Assembly (NCBI GenBank): GCA_947627055.1
Contig: CANQUS010000014.1
Coordinates: 1 to 48,284, forward strand
Length of the DNA: 48,284 nucleotides
Source of the DNA: an uncultured Clostridia bacterium
Lineage (GTDB): Bacteria > Bacillota > Clostridia > Oscillospirales > Acutalibacteraceae
Reading direction: 5' to 3'
The notes beneath the pieces are model-generated. The model was not told the origin of the DNA. It searched no databases and was given only the letters and a program-made list of their open reading frames with translations. Of the stretch, positions 16,233-25,963 are shown in pieces. Every line of letters begins with the position of its first letter. Position 1 is the stretch's first letter. A program made the translations under genes and the position numbers.

Positions 16233-18737
16233 CTATTCAATTTCATTGAGCCTTTCAATTATATTCCTGTTAATTAAGGAATGTACAGCTCGCTTAGTTG
16301 CCAAACGGCTTCCGAAATACAGCAGGATCACTGTCCCGATAAACACCGGGGCAACATAGAACAAGTATATGTCCCACACTTTTTCATAGCCCCTTGATGA
16401 AAGATACATAATTAAAACCCAACCGACAACCGCGCCTGATACGATCCCAACAGTCATTATATAATGAATTTCATTTGTCACCAGCTTTCGTATTGTTTCG
16501 ATCCTTGCACCTACCGCTCTCATTATTATATAGCTTCTAAGATTAGAGCGCACTTGAACAAAACTTGAAAAAACAATTGCAACCATAATTATTATAATAA
16601 ATATAAATACACTGACAACAGTCTGAAACGTCTGCAAATTTACCTTGTCATAAAACTCTTTAGACATTTCTGCGTAATTATCATATCTGATGTTCCTTGA
16701 GTGAAGTTCCAAATTTTCAAGATCTTGTTCAAGTTCATCCACCCAATCTTGATCATTGTGATCAAGATTTTCTATAAGAAAAATTTCGTAATTTAAATCA
16801 GGATAGATAGAAAAAATGTATTCTGTGGATAAAATAAGTTCATCGCTGTCATATTGTTCCTTGGAATATGTTGCTGCAACTTGAACTTTGGCGACCTCAA
16901 ATTTTATATGCTCATCTATATTTTTTTCAGTAGCATACTCATCGGGAATTGGAACAACCATAGTAAATTCATCGCCTACTGAGCACAGGTCATCAGGCGC
17001 TATCACTTGAACGCCGTCTTTATAACCCTTCTCACTTATTTCACCATTAGAAAATGTATCTATCTTATTTCGAACCGAAGCATATGACTGCCACATAATA
17101 GGAAGTTCCACCAAATTCTCCGTACTGCTGTTTCCTCCCGCAAGCCGGATCATTTCATCTTCATGGTCATTTTTTAACAAATAGTTATGTCCTGCCTTCT
17201 CTGCCTCAACAGCATATTTGTACAGTAATTTATTTTCAGGATCTTGTGCGGTCAGAAAAAAGGGTATGCACGTTTGTGAGACAGACGCATCTAAAACGCG
17301 CACCCTATCATCTGAGGCGATCTTATCCGCAAGCTTGCGAGATACTCCTTCTCCAATAGGAAAATTTATATAATAACTTTTAACGTTACTTGAGCCGCCA
17401 TACATATGTAAACAGTAATCAGAATTATTGGGAAAATTATCAGGATTGTCAAACGTAGTTGTTCTTGCCATAAACAGGGGATGAAATGAACCGAATATTG
17501 ACATTACAACACACAGAAAAATAAGCACGATACAACTTGTGTTTTGTATCCGATATTTTCCGGAATAAGCCTTGTGCCAACAACGTTTAATGTTGGTTTG
17601 CGATTTTCTCGGTCTTTTTGAAGAATGAATCGTCAGCCGTAATGGTACATTTTTATAAAAGCGACCAAGCAATACATTAAATGAGACGAAACTTATTATT
17701 CCCTCGAGCAGTATCGCAGCAATTAAAATCAACGGATTTAAATCGAGAAATAATGGTTGTGATGAAAATGATGATATAAGCTGTAATAAGAGCAAAACAA
17801 GTACAGATGCGACAACAGCAATAACCAAAGAAGATATTAAAAGTAAAAGACCTTGAATAAATAACAGTTTTCGAGATTTTTTCTTTGAAAATCCTATACA
17901 CCTGAGCAAATTAAGATACTGTTCCTGTTCCTTGAAGAAGTATACAGAAATAGTTAAAACTCCAATAACAGTAGTGAGTACAAAGATCGAAATCATTATT
18001 GTCAGTATTAAATTACTTACATCAGAGGTAGAGCTGTATATATCGTTATCTTCAGCAAAATATGAAGATTTACTGTCGAGACCAAGCGTAGTACCGGAAA
18101 TTTCTTTCGATACTACATGAACATAACCGGGATCAACGTCTTGGTTTATTGTAAGCACTGACGGTATTGAAAAAATCTGTGTTCCATCATCAGATTTACT
18201 TAATGATTTTAACCTGCTTGAAAAGTTCTCTATAATTCCCGTTAAAACAAAGCTTTTCATTACCGTACTTCCGTCCTCATTACGAACGGCAAGGTCTACA
18301 GTATCGCCTAATTTGCATTTAAGATCAAGCGCATCATATGTACTTTGTTCTATTGCAGCTTCGTTTTTTGACTTAGGCATTTCTCCTTTAAGAAATTTAA
18401 TAGATAAAAGATCTATTACTCTTTCATCTGCGCTGCCGACCCAGATATCAGCTTCCTCATTATCAATTTTCCAAAGTCCTTTTAAAATCCCGGCTCCTTC
18501 CTTAATAAGCTCATTTTCATTTTTTGAAACCAAATCTTTATTCGCATAAAATTCAATAGTTTTATATGAGCCGTTTTTTAATTTATCATTTATATCAAGA
18601 CTATAATTAAAGCTGCTGTGATACCAAAGTATAGTCAAAAAAGCAAACAAAAACAATGACATACATAAGACTATGCATATACATCGTTTTTTGTATGACT
18701 TTATATATTTCTTTACAAGATAAAAGTAACTCTTCAT
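16233..18737 (-). CDS. ABC transporter permease, FtsX/MacB type
   Basis: An 834-residue membrane subunit of a type VII-like ABC system, which moves lipids, peptides or proteins outward or couples ATP hydrolysis to periplasmic events. A helix at about 18-40 (CIVLCMSLFLFAFLTILW) precedes a large extracytoplasmic domain (about 45-240). FtsX-like helices follow at about 243-268, 293-321 and 335-355. A second half begins with a helix at about 398-416, a second extracellular domain (about 420-695), and three helices near 698-722, 755-778 and 795-815. This gives two fused FtsX modules. The ATG overlaps the ATPase stop codon (TAATG), indicating translational coupling. No two-component system or membrane-fusion partner is adjacent, so the substrate is unknown. 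Confidence 0.85.
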   Translation of the reverse strand: MKSYFYLVKKYIKSYKKRCICIVLCMSLFLFAFLTILWYHSSFNYSLDINDKLKNGSYKTIEFYANKDLVSKNENELIKEGAGILKGLWKIDNEEADIWVGSADERVIDLLSIKFLKGEMPKSKNEAAIEQSTYDALDLKCKLGDTVDLAVRNEDGSTVMKSFVLTGIIENFSSRLKSLSKSDDGTQIFSIPSVLTINQDVDPGYVHVVSKEISGTTLGLDSKSSYFAEDNDIYSSTSDVSNLILTIMISIFVLTTVIGVLTISVYFFKEQEQYLNLLRCIGFSKKKSRKLLFIQGLLLLISSLVIAVVASVLVLLLLQLISSFSSQPLFLDLNPLILIAAILLEGIISFVSFNVLLGRFYKNVPLRLTIHSSKRPRKSQTNIKRCWHKAYSGKYRIQNTSCIVLIFLCVVMSIFGSFHPLFMARTTTFDNPDNFPNNSDYCLHMYGGSSNVKSYYINFPIGEGVSRKLADKIASDDRVRVLDASVSQTCIPFFLTAQDPENKLLYKYAVEAEKAGHNYLLKNDHEDEMIRLAGGNSSTENLVELPIMWQSYASVRNKIDTFSNGEISEKGYKDGVQVIAPDDLCSVGDEFTMVVPIPDEYATEKNIDEHIKFEVAKVQVAATYSKEQYDSDELILSTEYIFSIYPDLNYEIFLIENLDHNDQDWVDELEQDLENLELHSRNIRYDNYAEMSKEFYDKVNLQTFQTVVSVFIFIIIIMVAIVFSSFVQVRSNLRSYIIMRAVGARIETIRKLVTNEIHYIMTVGIVSGAVVGWVLIMYLSSRGYEKVWDIYLFYVAPVFIGTVILLYFGSRLATKRAVHSLINRNIIERLNEIE

Positions 18738-19405
18738 TATATGTCACCGCCCAAAACACCGTCGCTTATTGTCATGATCCTTGAGAATTTATTTGCGATT
18801 TTTTCATCGTGAGTTACAACAAGCAGAGTAACCGAAAATTCCTTTGCTATATCGAACAGCAGATCTATTACAGCCTGTGTATTCTTTTTATCAAGATTTC
18901 CTGTCGGCTCATCACACAACAAAATAGAAGGATGATTTATTAAAGCTCTCGCAAGTGCAACTCTCTGCTGCTGACCGCCCGAGAGCTGACCCGGAAGATG
19001 GTTCGTCCTGTTGTCAAGCTCAAGGCGCTCTATAATTTTATCTGTAAATTCCTTGTCTATCTTCTTATTTTGGAGCATAGCCGGTAGGACTATGTTTTCA
19101 TACGCGGTAAGCTCGGGGAGAAGATTGAACGACTGAAAAACAACGCCGATATGTTCAAGGCGAAAATCATCACACTGGTTCTGTGACATTTTAGAAAAAT
19201 TCACATCATCATACTTTATGCTCCCGTCAGTTGCCTGCTCCAAACCGCCAAGCAAATGAAGTAAGGTAGACTTTCCCGAACCGCTTGTTCCCGTTATCGC
19301 GATCTGTTCGCCGTCGTTAATTTCAAAGGTACAGGGTTTTATTGCTTCAACTACAATGTTGCCTTGATTATATATTTTTGACAAATGTTTTACTGATATT
19401 TTCAC
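18737..19405 (-). CDS. ABC transporter ATP-binding protein, LolD/MacB type
   Basis: 222-residue nucleotide-binding subunit for the permease that follows. It shows Walker A GTSGSGKST (about 38-46), Q-loop VFQSFNLLPELTAYENI, signature LSGGQQQRVALARAL, Walker B ILLCDEPTGNLD with the DEPTGNLD form typical of the LolD/MacB/FtsE class, and the H-loop VTHDEKIA. The start is GTG at 19405 (VKISVKHLSKIYNQGN), with GGAGG upstream; the frame upstream to 19447 is not family-like. A consensus promoter lies about 250 nt upstream. Confidence 0.9.
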   Translation of the reverse strand: MKISVKHLSKIYNQGNIVVEAIKPCTFEINDGEQIAITGTSGSGKSTLLHLLGGLEQATDGSIKYDDVNFSKMSQNQCDDFRLEHIGVVFQSFNLLPELTAYENIVLPAMLQNKKIDKEFTDKIIERLELDNRTNHLPGQLSGGQQQRVALARALINHPSILLCDEPTGNLDKKNTQAVIDLLFDIAKEFSVTLLVVTHDEKIANKFSRIMTISDGVLGGDI

Positions 19406-19651
19406 AACGATTCCTCCAATTAGCCGTAAATATAAATGGGCAGACAAATTCCGCCCATTTAATAATTTTTAATAATTTACTTGCAGTTTCTAAAATATCC
19501 TGAAAAGGCAACAGATTTATTACTATTATTCGCGATATGTGCAGATAAAGGTATAAATAATAATCAGCAATATATCTGCCTTGGTTTTATTTAGAAAACC
19601 TCTCGAATAAAATTACAATTATAAACAATATCCTATACTCAATAACATTTC

Positions 19652-19671
19652 TTGCTAAATTATTTTAGCAA
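19652..19671. promoter_or_regulatory. Palindrome over the -10 box of the ABC exporter promoter (candidate operator)
   Basis: TTGCTAAA-TTAT-TTTAGCAA, 8-bp arms, covers the -10 hexamer of the predicted promoter. The layout suits a repressor site. No regulator gene is adjacent. Confidence 0.45.
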
Positions 19672-19690
19672 AATTGTAATTATTCGTCAA
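19662..19690 (-). promoter_or_regulatory. Sigma-A promoter of the ABC exporter operon
   Basis: On the minus strand TTGACG (19685-19690), a 17-nt spacer and TAAAAT (19662-19667). The leader to the GTG start is about 250 nt and AT-rich. The rest of the gap (19691-19897) holds AT-rich sequence and a short direct repeat GCGCGTATA near 19826-19845; no gene is seen. Confidence 0.7.
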
Positions 19691-19897
19691 GAGATATGTA
19701 AATTTTTTTAAATTTGTATAAAAAATGGAATATAATAAAGTTTTTAAAACCATCAGTCTACACTCCCTTTTATTAACGTAATAACACAAAAAAATAAAAA
19801 CAGCAGTAAAACTTCAATATAAAAAGCGCGTATAAAGCGCGTATATAAATTTTCATTTATTATCGCGACAATATACGGAAATTTTACCGCTGTAATA

Positions 19898-20521
19898 TCA
19901 TTTTTGCTCTGTCCATTCCTCACCCGTTATCTTTGCATCTACACTACCGCAAGTAACGTCAGCAAGCAACTTGACAAACGGATCGTATTTATCCTTTGGC
20001 AAATAAAACGAAAGCTCCACACTGTCAGTAAATTTGCTGTTTTCAATAACACCTCCAAATGTCGGTATCAGTCCGGAAAGCTTTCCGTACTGATTATAAT
20101 CACAAGTAAGCGCCAGCTTCAGTGATTTTTCCATGGTGATAATGCCGCCGGCAGCAACCGCGATCGACGCTCCATGTGAATATGCCCTCACAAGCCCGCC
20201 CGCACCGAGCAAAATACCGCCGAAGTATCTTGTAACGACCACTACCACGTCCACTATATCAGCCTTTTGAAGGACATCGAGTACGGGTATTCCCGCCGTA
20301 CCCTGCGGTTCACCGTCATCGGAGTATCTCTTGATCTGCCCCTCCCTGAGTATATACGCGTAAACATTATGTGTTGCGTCCCAGTGAATGCGTTTTTTCT
20401 CGTTTATGAAATCTATCGCGCTCTCTTCATCTATAACAGGCTTTATATATCCGATAAAACGCGATCGACGCTCAACAAATTCGTCATGAGCCTCGGTTTT
20501 TATTGTTTTATATATATCCAT
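19898..20521 (-). CDS. yigZ: YigZ/IMPACT family protein
   Basis: 207-residue cytosolic protein of the IMPACT (UPF0029) family, related to the eukaryotic regulator of Gcn2 signalling; its bacterial role is not settled. The N-terminal UPF0029 domain (about 15-125) has RRSRFIGYIKPV, WDATHNVYAYIL, YSDDGEPQGTAGIPVLDVL and VTRYFGGILLGAGGLVRAYS. A C-terminal DUF1949-type domain follows (about 135-200). The frame could open 68 codons earlier, but the ATG at 20521 has SD GAGGAT and starts where the family starts (MDIYKTIKTEA). It lies just after the rpmE terminator. Confidence 0.9.
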   Translation of the reverse strand: MDIYKTIKTEAHDEFVERRSRFIGYIKPVIDEESAIDFINEKKRIHWDATHNVYAYILREGQIKRYSDDGEPQGTAGIPVLDVLQKADIVDVVVVVTRYFGGILLGAGGLVRAYSHGASIAVAAGGIITMEKSLKLALTCDYNQYGKLSGLIPTFGGVIENSKFTDSVELSFYLPKDKYDPFVKLLADVTCGSVDAKITGEEWTEQK

Positions 20522-20537
20522 AACTATCCTCACAAAT

Positions 20538-20563
20538 AAAAAAGACGACACTATGTGCCGCCC
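20538..20563 (-). terminator. Terminator of rpmE
   Basis: On the minus strand GGCGGCAC, loop ATA, GTGTCGTC (with G-U pairs), then TTTTTT. It sits between rpmE and the SD of yigZ, so yigZ expression may depend on read-through. Confidence 0.7.
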
Positions 20564-20579
20564 TTTCATAAAATTCAAA

Positions 20580-20783
20580 TTATTTGCTAAGGCCGTAACG
20601 CTTTCTAAACTTATCGACACGACCACCTGTATCAACGAGCTTCTGTCTGCCTGTAAAGAAAGGATGGCACTTTGAGCAAATTTCAACGCGGATATCCTTC
20701 TTTGTAGAAGCTGTCTTGATAACATTACCGCAAGCGCAGGTTATAGTTGTTTCCTGATAATTAGGATGAATATTTTCTTTCAT
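20580..20783 (-). CDS. rpmE: 50S ribosomal protein L31, zinc-binding form
   Basis: 67-residue large-subunit protein. It begins [20 protein letters not shown] at the ATG at 20783 (SD AGAGGTGAA). The four cysteines in CACG and CSKCHPF make this the zinc-binding (C+) version, and the C-terminus [15 protein letters not shown] is typical. The zinc-free paralogue induced by zinc limitation is not in the window. It has its own promoter and terminator. Confidence 0.95.
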   Translation of the reverse strand: MKENIHPNYQETTITCACGNVIKTASTKKDIRVEICSKCHPFFTGRQKLVDTGGRVDKFRKRYGLSK

Positions 20784-20823
20784 TCCGGATTCACCTCTTT
20801 CAATTCTGCCACATAACAATCCG

Positions 20824-20852
20824 ATTATACCATATCATTTGCAAAAAATCAA
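20824..20852 (-). promoter_or_regulatory. Sigma-A promoter of rpmE
   Basis: On the minus strand TTGATT (20847-20852), a 17-nt spacer and TATAAT (20824-20829), the -10 preceded by TGG. The end of an IS30 relic begins only 16 bp further upstream. Confidence 0.8.
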
Positions 20853-20867
20853 GAAAAAAATACGAAA

Positions 20868-21616
20868 ATTGCAATATAAAATGTCCTCAAAATCAAGCGA
20901 CAAATTCACTGATATTTATTTTTTCGACAAGCTGATAAGCGGACAGCCCATTTAAAGTATGGTGTGGATAGTTATTGATCCAATCTTATGCTTGTACCCC
21001 TTTGACTGTTCAGGGCTGTTCATATATGCCTGCAATTGCGTTTTCCCATTTTTTGCAGGCAAATGGGCATTAGTAAGGTTTGAAAACAGCACCATATCTA
21101 TATAATTATAAATAGTTTTATAGCAGATCGTTACATGATAGTGTTCTAAGGCTTTCTTTATTTACTCTGCTTCGACATAAGGAGGTTTTATCACCAATTA
21201 TTTCTTTTTCAATAAAATCTACTAACTCATAATCATCATCTATTTTCAACCCCGATCCCTTTGCTGTCGCATTGTGATCGTGCTTTTGCTGACCGACTAC
21301 GTAAGGTATATACTGTTCTTGTAGTTGAGTCACCTTTAACAGTTCTTCCTCTCCACTCTTAGTCTCTCTTAATTGTCCTTCCGCATCGTCCGCCAAGTCT
21401 ATCTCATATCTATGCCGCCATCAGTCCTGCTTGACTTAATGCTTCGTTTTTCAGTCTTTTATCATAACTCAGGTTTTTATCTTTATTTACATTTTGTGCT
21501 ATCATATTACCCTACTCATATTGTTGCCTCCGTCATTGTTCTTTATCACTTAACATTGTATCGCAGGCTCTCAATATGAGTCTATATTTTTTGTCCTGTT
21601 CGGTTTTTTATAAAAC
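20868..21616 (-). mobile_element. IS30 family element, relic A (internally deleted)
   Basis: The lower end carries ATTGCAATATAAAATGTCC (20868-20886), nearly the same as the right end of relic C. The upper end near 21590-21616 matches the left end of relic C. Between them the minus strand holds broken N-terminal transposase sequence (ETKSGEEELLKVTQL, KGSGLKIDDDYELVDFIEKE) and scraps of the C-terminal region, with the DDE core missing. About 750 bp remain of about 1.2 kb. The frames are shifted several times, so it encodes no active transposase. Confidence 0.8.
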
Positions 21617-21758
21617 TTATAAAAATCACATTTTTGATTAAGGATCTGTTTAAATATTATAGGTAATCATCGAGCATATAATCGTTTGGCAACGCAATCC
21701 AAGCACCATATTTAGTCAGTGCTCCCTGATCTCTTTCTATCTTCGCTCATATGCTCGA

Positions 21759-23114
21759 TTATTCCGTAAGCAGCTTATACATAGCTTCAAGGCATATCTG
21801 CGCGTGCAGGAAGAACTTCTCCTCGTCGATGCTCTCGTCAACAGCATGAATGTTGCACTCCTCGCCCATTATCGCGCCAAATGCAACACCCCTGTTGTGC
21901 AGAGTTCTGGCATATGTGCCTCCGCCTGTTGAAAATACATTAGCGTCTTCACCCATAATATTTCTGTAAGCTTCCTTAAGAACAGCTATTATAGGAGCTG
22001 TTTCGGGAACATAGAGGGGAGGCTCGTTCGTTTTTATTTTGATTTTCAGACCGTCATAAGCGGCACGCTGTCTGATGTTATAAATAATATCGTCGCTGTC
22101 GGCGGTTACGGGATACCGAATATCAAGCGTTGCTTTCATGTATGTTTCACCTATATCAATAGTACCGACGTTGACCGTTAAGTCGCCCGACTGCTCATCA
22201 CTGCACTTTATCCCCAGAGAAAGCCCGTCAGTCTCAAGTCCTATCGCATCGTCAAGAAACGCGCAAAGACTGCCGAGAACCGTCTCACCAAAATTTGCCG
22301 CAAGAAGTCGGATCAAGTTGGTTATCGCGTTAAAGCCAAGCTCAGGGGTAGAGCCGTGAGCCGGTTTTCCTCTTGAAACTATTTTCATACCGTCTATGGT
22401 ATAGTCAAATTCGTAGTCTCCCGGCTTCGCGTCGGCAAAACGGCGAAGCTGGTGATCCTCAGATTCCGAACAGTCGATAAGCGCATAAGCCTTAGAGGCT
22501 ACGGCGTTTATCGCGTTTCCCCCGCACATTGCGGTGAGTGTTTTCGCGTCGTTCTCTGTCGAGTATACCTCGATTTGCAGAATACCCTTTTCGACATTGC
22601 ATATTCCGTATTCAAGGTCGGGAGTAAAAGCCATATCGGGGAGCGGCTGCTTAGCAAAGTATTTTTCCATATCGGTCATCCCTACTTCCTCGGATGCTCC
22701 GAAAATAACTCTCATTCTGCGCTTAAACGGAACACCGCTGTCCTTTAACGCCTTTAAGCAGTACAGTGCAACTATCGCAGGACCTTTATCGTCTGCAACT
22801 CCTCTGCCATACAGTCTGCCGTTTTTGCGTGTAAGGGCAAAGGGTTCAACGCTCCAACCGTCGCCGGCGGGAACAACGTCTACATGAGAGAGAACCGCCG
22901 CAAGCTCCTCTCCCTCACCGTACTCCGCGTGACCCGCTGCATTCTCAACGTTCTCCGTCGCAAGACCCATCTCCTCGGCACGCCTCAGTATAAATTTAAG
23001 CGCTTCGGACGCGTCATCCTGACTTTTTGAGGCTACGGATCGAATCTTGAGTATCTCGTCGAGATCCCTTAAGATGTCGTCTTTATAATCAAGTATTTTT
23101 TCTCCAAAGCTCAT
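21759..23114 (-). CDS. Sapep family M20 metallo-dipeptidase (PepV-like)
   Basis: 451-residue cytosolic zinc peptidase that cleaves dipeptides, often those with an N-terminal beta-Ala or D-Ala. Metal-site motifs are LSHVDVVPAGDGW (about 74-86, His and downstream Asp), GRGVADDKGPAI (bridging Asp), and ASEEVGMTDM (catalytic and metal Glu). A lid domain with RGKPAHGSTPELGFNA follows, and the C-terminal NIHAVDESI supplies the last His. The SD AGGGTGAT is 4 nt before the ATG. The YfhO gene lies 25 nt upstream in the same orientation, so they are probably cotranscribed. Confidence 0.92.
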   Translation of the reverse strand: MSFGEKILDYKDDILRDLDEILKIRSVASKSQDDASEALKFILRRAEEMGLATENVENAAGHAEYGEGEELAAVLSHVDVVPAGDGWSVEPFALTRKNGRLYGRGVADDKGPAIVALYCLKALKDSGVPFKRRMRVIFGASEEVGMTDMEKYFAKQPLPDMAFTPDLEYGICNVEKGILQIEVYSTENDAKTLTAMCGGNAINAVASKAYALIDCSESEDHQLRRFADAKPGDYEFDYTIDGMKIVSRGKPAHGSTPELGFNAITNLIRLLAANFGETVLGSLCAFLDDAIGLETDGLSLGIKCSDEQSGDLTVNVGTIDIGETYMKATLDIRYPVTADSDDIIYNIRQRAAYDGLKIKIKTNEPPLYVPETAPIIAVLKEAYRNIMGEDANVFSTGGGTYARTLHNRGVAFGAIMGEECNIHAVDESIDEEKFFLHAQICLEAMYKLLTE

Positions 23115-23139
23115 AATATCACCCTATCCTTAGTTAATG

Positions 23140-25659
23140 TCATATTTGATCCTTGCGATCATCGTCGTTATCTTCATTTTCAGACTCCAATGCATCGTCT
23201 GCCTTTTCAGAATATTTTTTTGAGAAAACTGAAATATCGACTTCCTCGTCAGTTCCAGTCTCTTCAGCATTTTCGTGAGTAGAGTGTCTGCCTGTTTTTC
23301 TTTTTGTTTTAAACGGAAAAACCATATAAACTATAAATATGAGAACACAGCCGCCGGTTATTCCGAGACCGAGTGTGAAATTCGGTATCGTATAATTAAA
23401 GCGTATCTCGCACTCAGTGTTTGCGGGCACTCTGACCGCCATAAATCCTACATTGACCTTCTCGATTTTGACAGGCTCTCCGTTGACCTCAGCCGACCAG
23501 CCCTTTGTATACGGGACGCTGAAGAATACAAGCTCGTCACTGTCACGCGTTTTTATATGCGATGTAAAGCCGCCGTTGTCAAACTTAGTATCGTAGCAGG
23601 TCAGCTTATTTCTGTTTTCACAGTCCTTCTTATATGCTTCCTCGGTATAGTCGTATTTGTATATATTTTTTGTATTTTTTAGAATATCTCCGTATTTTTT
23701 TGCCTGTTCATCATTCAACACTATAGCCTTTAAGAGCAATAAATGACGGTTTGAATCGGAACATTGCTCATACTGCTCCTCGGTAATATACTCGTCGTAG
23801 GTAAAGCCATACGGAATATAGCAGTCATTTGTATATACGTCAAAGCCGTTTTCCTTGTCAAGATAAGTCCAATACGGCATTTTTGTTTCACCAGATTTTC
23901 CAAAGGCTTCTCCCTGGTCAAACAAATATTTGCAGGAAAGGAAGCTCCTCAGTCCATAATATTCGGACTCGGGACGTGACGCAACTGAACGCTCGACACC
24001 AACTGATTCGTAAAATTCCATTATTGAGCCGGGAACAACACTCTGGAACGCTTGAATGTTGGGGATTTGCCAGAACATACCTACATTGTCCATACTGTCA
24101 TAAAAATCAGAGCGAACGTACTTTATATCATCAAGCTTAAGATCCTCACCGTTATTGAGTGCATACGGGATAATAAACTCCTTCTTATATGCGCCTTGCG
24201 CTTTGCCTGTTCCGATTATATATGCGGAATATGCCGCACAGAAAAACGCTAGGATCACTGTAGCCGCTTTGATAAAATACTTATGCTTGACCTTTCGCAT
24301 ATACAGCAGGATAGTCGTCAGAACAAGTCCGATAAGCGAAAATGCAACATATATCCAGAACCGCTCCGGGTATTGCATAAGACCGTAGGTAGTTGTATCG
24401 ACATCATTCTCTGTTGTTGTATCCGGCATAAGACCGATGCCGATCGCTATGGCGGCAGTTATGCCGAAAGTGAAGTTCAAGCCGTAGCTAAAGTTTGTTT
24501 CATCATTATCGAGGCATACTACTGTCGCAAGAGCCATCAACAGCGTCATCATATAAAACCATCTTGCGTAATATGATGTGTTAAAAAGCTGGAAAACACT
24601 GTTGAGTATGGGAATCATCGTACATAGGAACAGTATAGGAAGCAAATAACGAAGCCACTTAAATTTATTGTTTTTGAGCTTCATAAAGGAGAACACGCCG
24701 ACCATACTGAACATTGGCAGATACGCTGCAACGGAAGCCCACTTAGCGTTTGAGTCAGGTGTAAAATTCGGACGAGCGGGCAGATCGGGCGGGAAAAAGA
24801 ACGATTCGATTATATGGACATATCTCTGCTCCCAACCGTAAACCAGCGCATTCCATCCGTTTGGCGCGTTTGATATACGGGGATTTTCAGTTATTGTCGC
24901 AAGCGTCGGCAGGAAAACAAACGAGCTTGCGGCAAAGCCGAGAATCGCCTCAAACGCTATTTGGAAAAAGTTTCGGGGGGTCAGCTTAAAGCTGCCGGAC
25001 GCGATTTTGACTATCCAATAAATAATTGCAAAAACAGCCTGTCCCGCAAAAAAATAGTAGTTTATTGTGCAGCAGGCAAAGGCGGCTATCGCGACCAGAC
25101 CCTTGCGCTGATCATACATAAGCTCGTCAACTGCCGCAAGCAGCAGCGGGAAGGTTATCATAGCCTCATGAAAATGATTGAAGAATACATTATATATTCC
25201 AAAACCGGAAAAAGCGTACAGCAGCCCGCCTATGACCGCATAATCCTTATTTTTCACATATCTTTTCAAGTAAATATAAGCCGACAGAGAGCAGCAGGCG
25301 AACTTGAGGATAAGCAGCGGCGCCATCATATGGGGAACCGCTTCACTCGGGAACAGCATAGTAAGCCAAAAGAACGGACTGCTGATCATATAAAAGCTGT
25401 AAGAGCCGATTATATCCGCACCGAGGTCGGTGGTATTGCTCCAGCCAAAATTTCCGCTTTGCAGCGAATCATGTATCATCTGATAAAACGGGATCTGCTG
25501 GACATTAAAGTCGCCATAATAGAGGAAATAACCGTCGTCAATTATTATAAACGGCAAAAAAAATGCAAGTGCGACTAAAAGCGGAATAAAAAAGGCTTTT
25601 AGATAATAATGCCCGTTTTTGTTATTAAATAGTATATTTCGTGGAACGGAATTATCCAT
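23140..25659 (-). CDS. YfhO family integral membrane protein
   Basis: 839 residues with 12 or more membrane helices over residues 20-490, then a large extracytoplasmic domain (about 490-770), one final helix (LGLGITGGCVLIFIVYMVF) and an acidic cytoplasmic tail. The N-terminal YGDFNVQQIPFYQM and LGADIIGSYSFY stretches and the C-terminal FFSVPYTKGWSAEVNGEPV are hallmarks of YfhO, a GT-C-like family. In Bacillus and Listeria, YfhO proteins glycosylate lipoteichoic acid using an undecaprenyl-linked sugar. A similar surface-polymer role is plausible but the acceptor is unknown. The SD AAAAGGAGA precedes the ATG. Confidence 0.9.
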   Translation of the reverse strand: MDNSVPRNILFNNKNGHYYLKAFFIPLLVALAFFLPFIIIDDGYFLYYGDFNVQQIPFYQMIHDSLQSGNFGWSNTTDLGADIIGSYSFYMISSPFFWLTMLFPSEAVPHMMAPLLILKFACCSLSAYIYLKRYVKNKDYAVIGGLLYAFSGFGIYNVFFNHFHEAMITFPLLLAAVDELMYDQRKGLVAIAAFACCTINYYFFAGQAVFAIIYWIVKIASGSFKLTPRNFFQIAFEAILGFAASSFVFLPTLATITENPRISNAPNGWNALVYGWEQRYVHIIESFFFPPDLPARPNFTPDSNAKWASVAAYLPMFSMVGVFSFMKLKNNKFKWLRYLLPILFLCTMIPILNSVFQLFNTSYYARWFYMMTLLMALATVVCLDNDETNFSYGLNFTFGITAAIAIGIGLMPDTTTENDVDTTTYGLMQYPERFWIYVAFSLIGLVLTTILLYMRKVKHKYFIKAATVILAFFCAAYSAYIIGTGKAQGAYKKEFIIPYALNNGEDLKLDDIKYVRSDFYDSMDNVGMFWQIPNIQAFQSVVPGSIMEFYESVGVERSVASRPESEYYGLRSFLSCKYLFDQGEAFGKSGETKMPYWTYLDKENGFDVYTNDCYIPYGFTYDEYITEEQYEQCSDSNRHLLLLKAIVLNDEQAKKYGDILKNTKNIYKYDYTEEAYKKDCENRNKLTCYDTKFDNGGFTSHIKTRDSDELVFFSVPYTKGWSAEVNGEPVKIEKVNVGFMAVRVPANTECEIRFNYTIPNFTLGLGITGGCVLIFIVYMVFPFKTKRKTGRHSTHENAEETGTDEEVDISVFSKKYSEKADDALESENEDNDDDRKDQI

Positions 25660-25714
25660 TATACAGTCTCCTTTTTTATTTGCCCGAAAAGTCGGGGTAT
25701 AATGACATATGATG

Positions 25715-25743
25715 ATTTTAACACATTAAGCATTAAAATTCAA
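25715..25743 (-). promoter_or_regulatory. Sigma-A promoter of the YfhO-dipeptidase unit
   Basis: On the minus strand TTGAAT (25738-25743), a 17-nt spacer and TAAAAT (25715-25720). A small CCCGA-AAAG-TCGGG hairpin lies in the leader at about 25683-25696. Confidence 0.7.
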
Positions 25744-25882
25744 CGCATTTCAATCAAAAAATAGGCGACAGTTCCGGGTACTTCTGGGGGTGAACATATC
25801 CGACAGACGCTCACCGGCGGAGGGTTTCGTGCGGCGGTTATACAACACAAAACACTGTAGAAAAGAATTTTTTGCGGTAAGA

Positions 25883-25911
25883 TTGACATAAAAGGATAAA
25901 AATAGTATAAT
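25883..25911 (+). promoter_or_regulatory. Consensus sigma-A promoter of the zinc-ribbon protein
   Basis: TTGACA (25883-25888), a 17-nt spacer and TATAAT (25906-25911): both hexamers perfect. Start of transcription about 45 nt before the ATG. Confidence 0.92.
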
Positions 25912-25963
25912 CAAATTATATCACGGAAGATTTTATATATGATACTTTTAGGAGGAAAAAATC

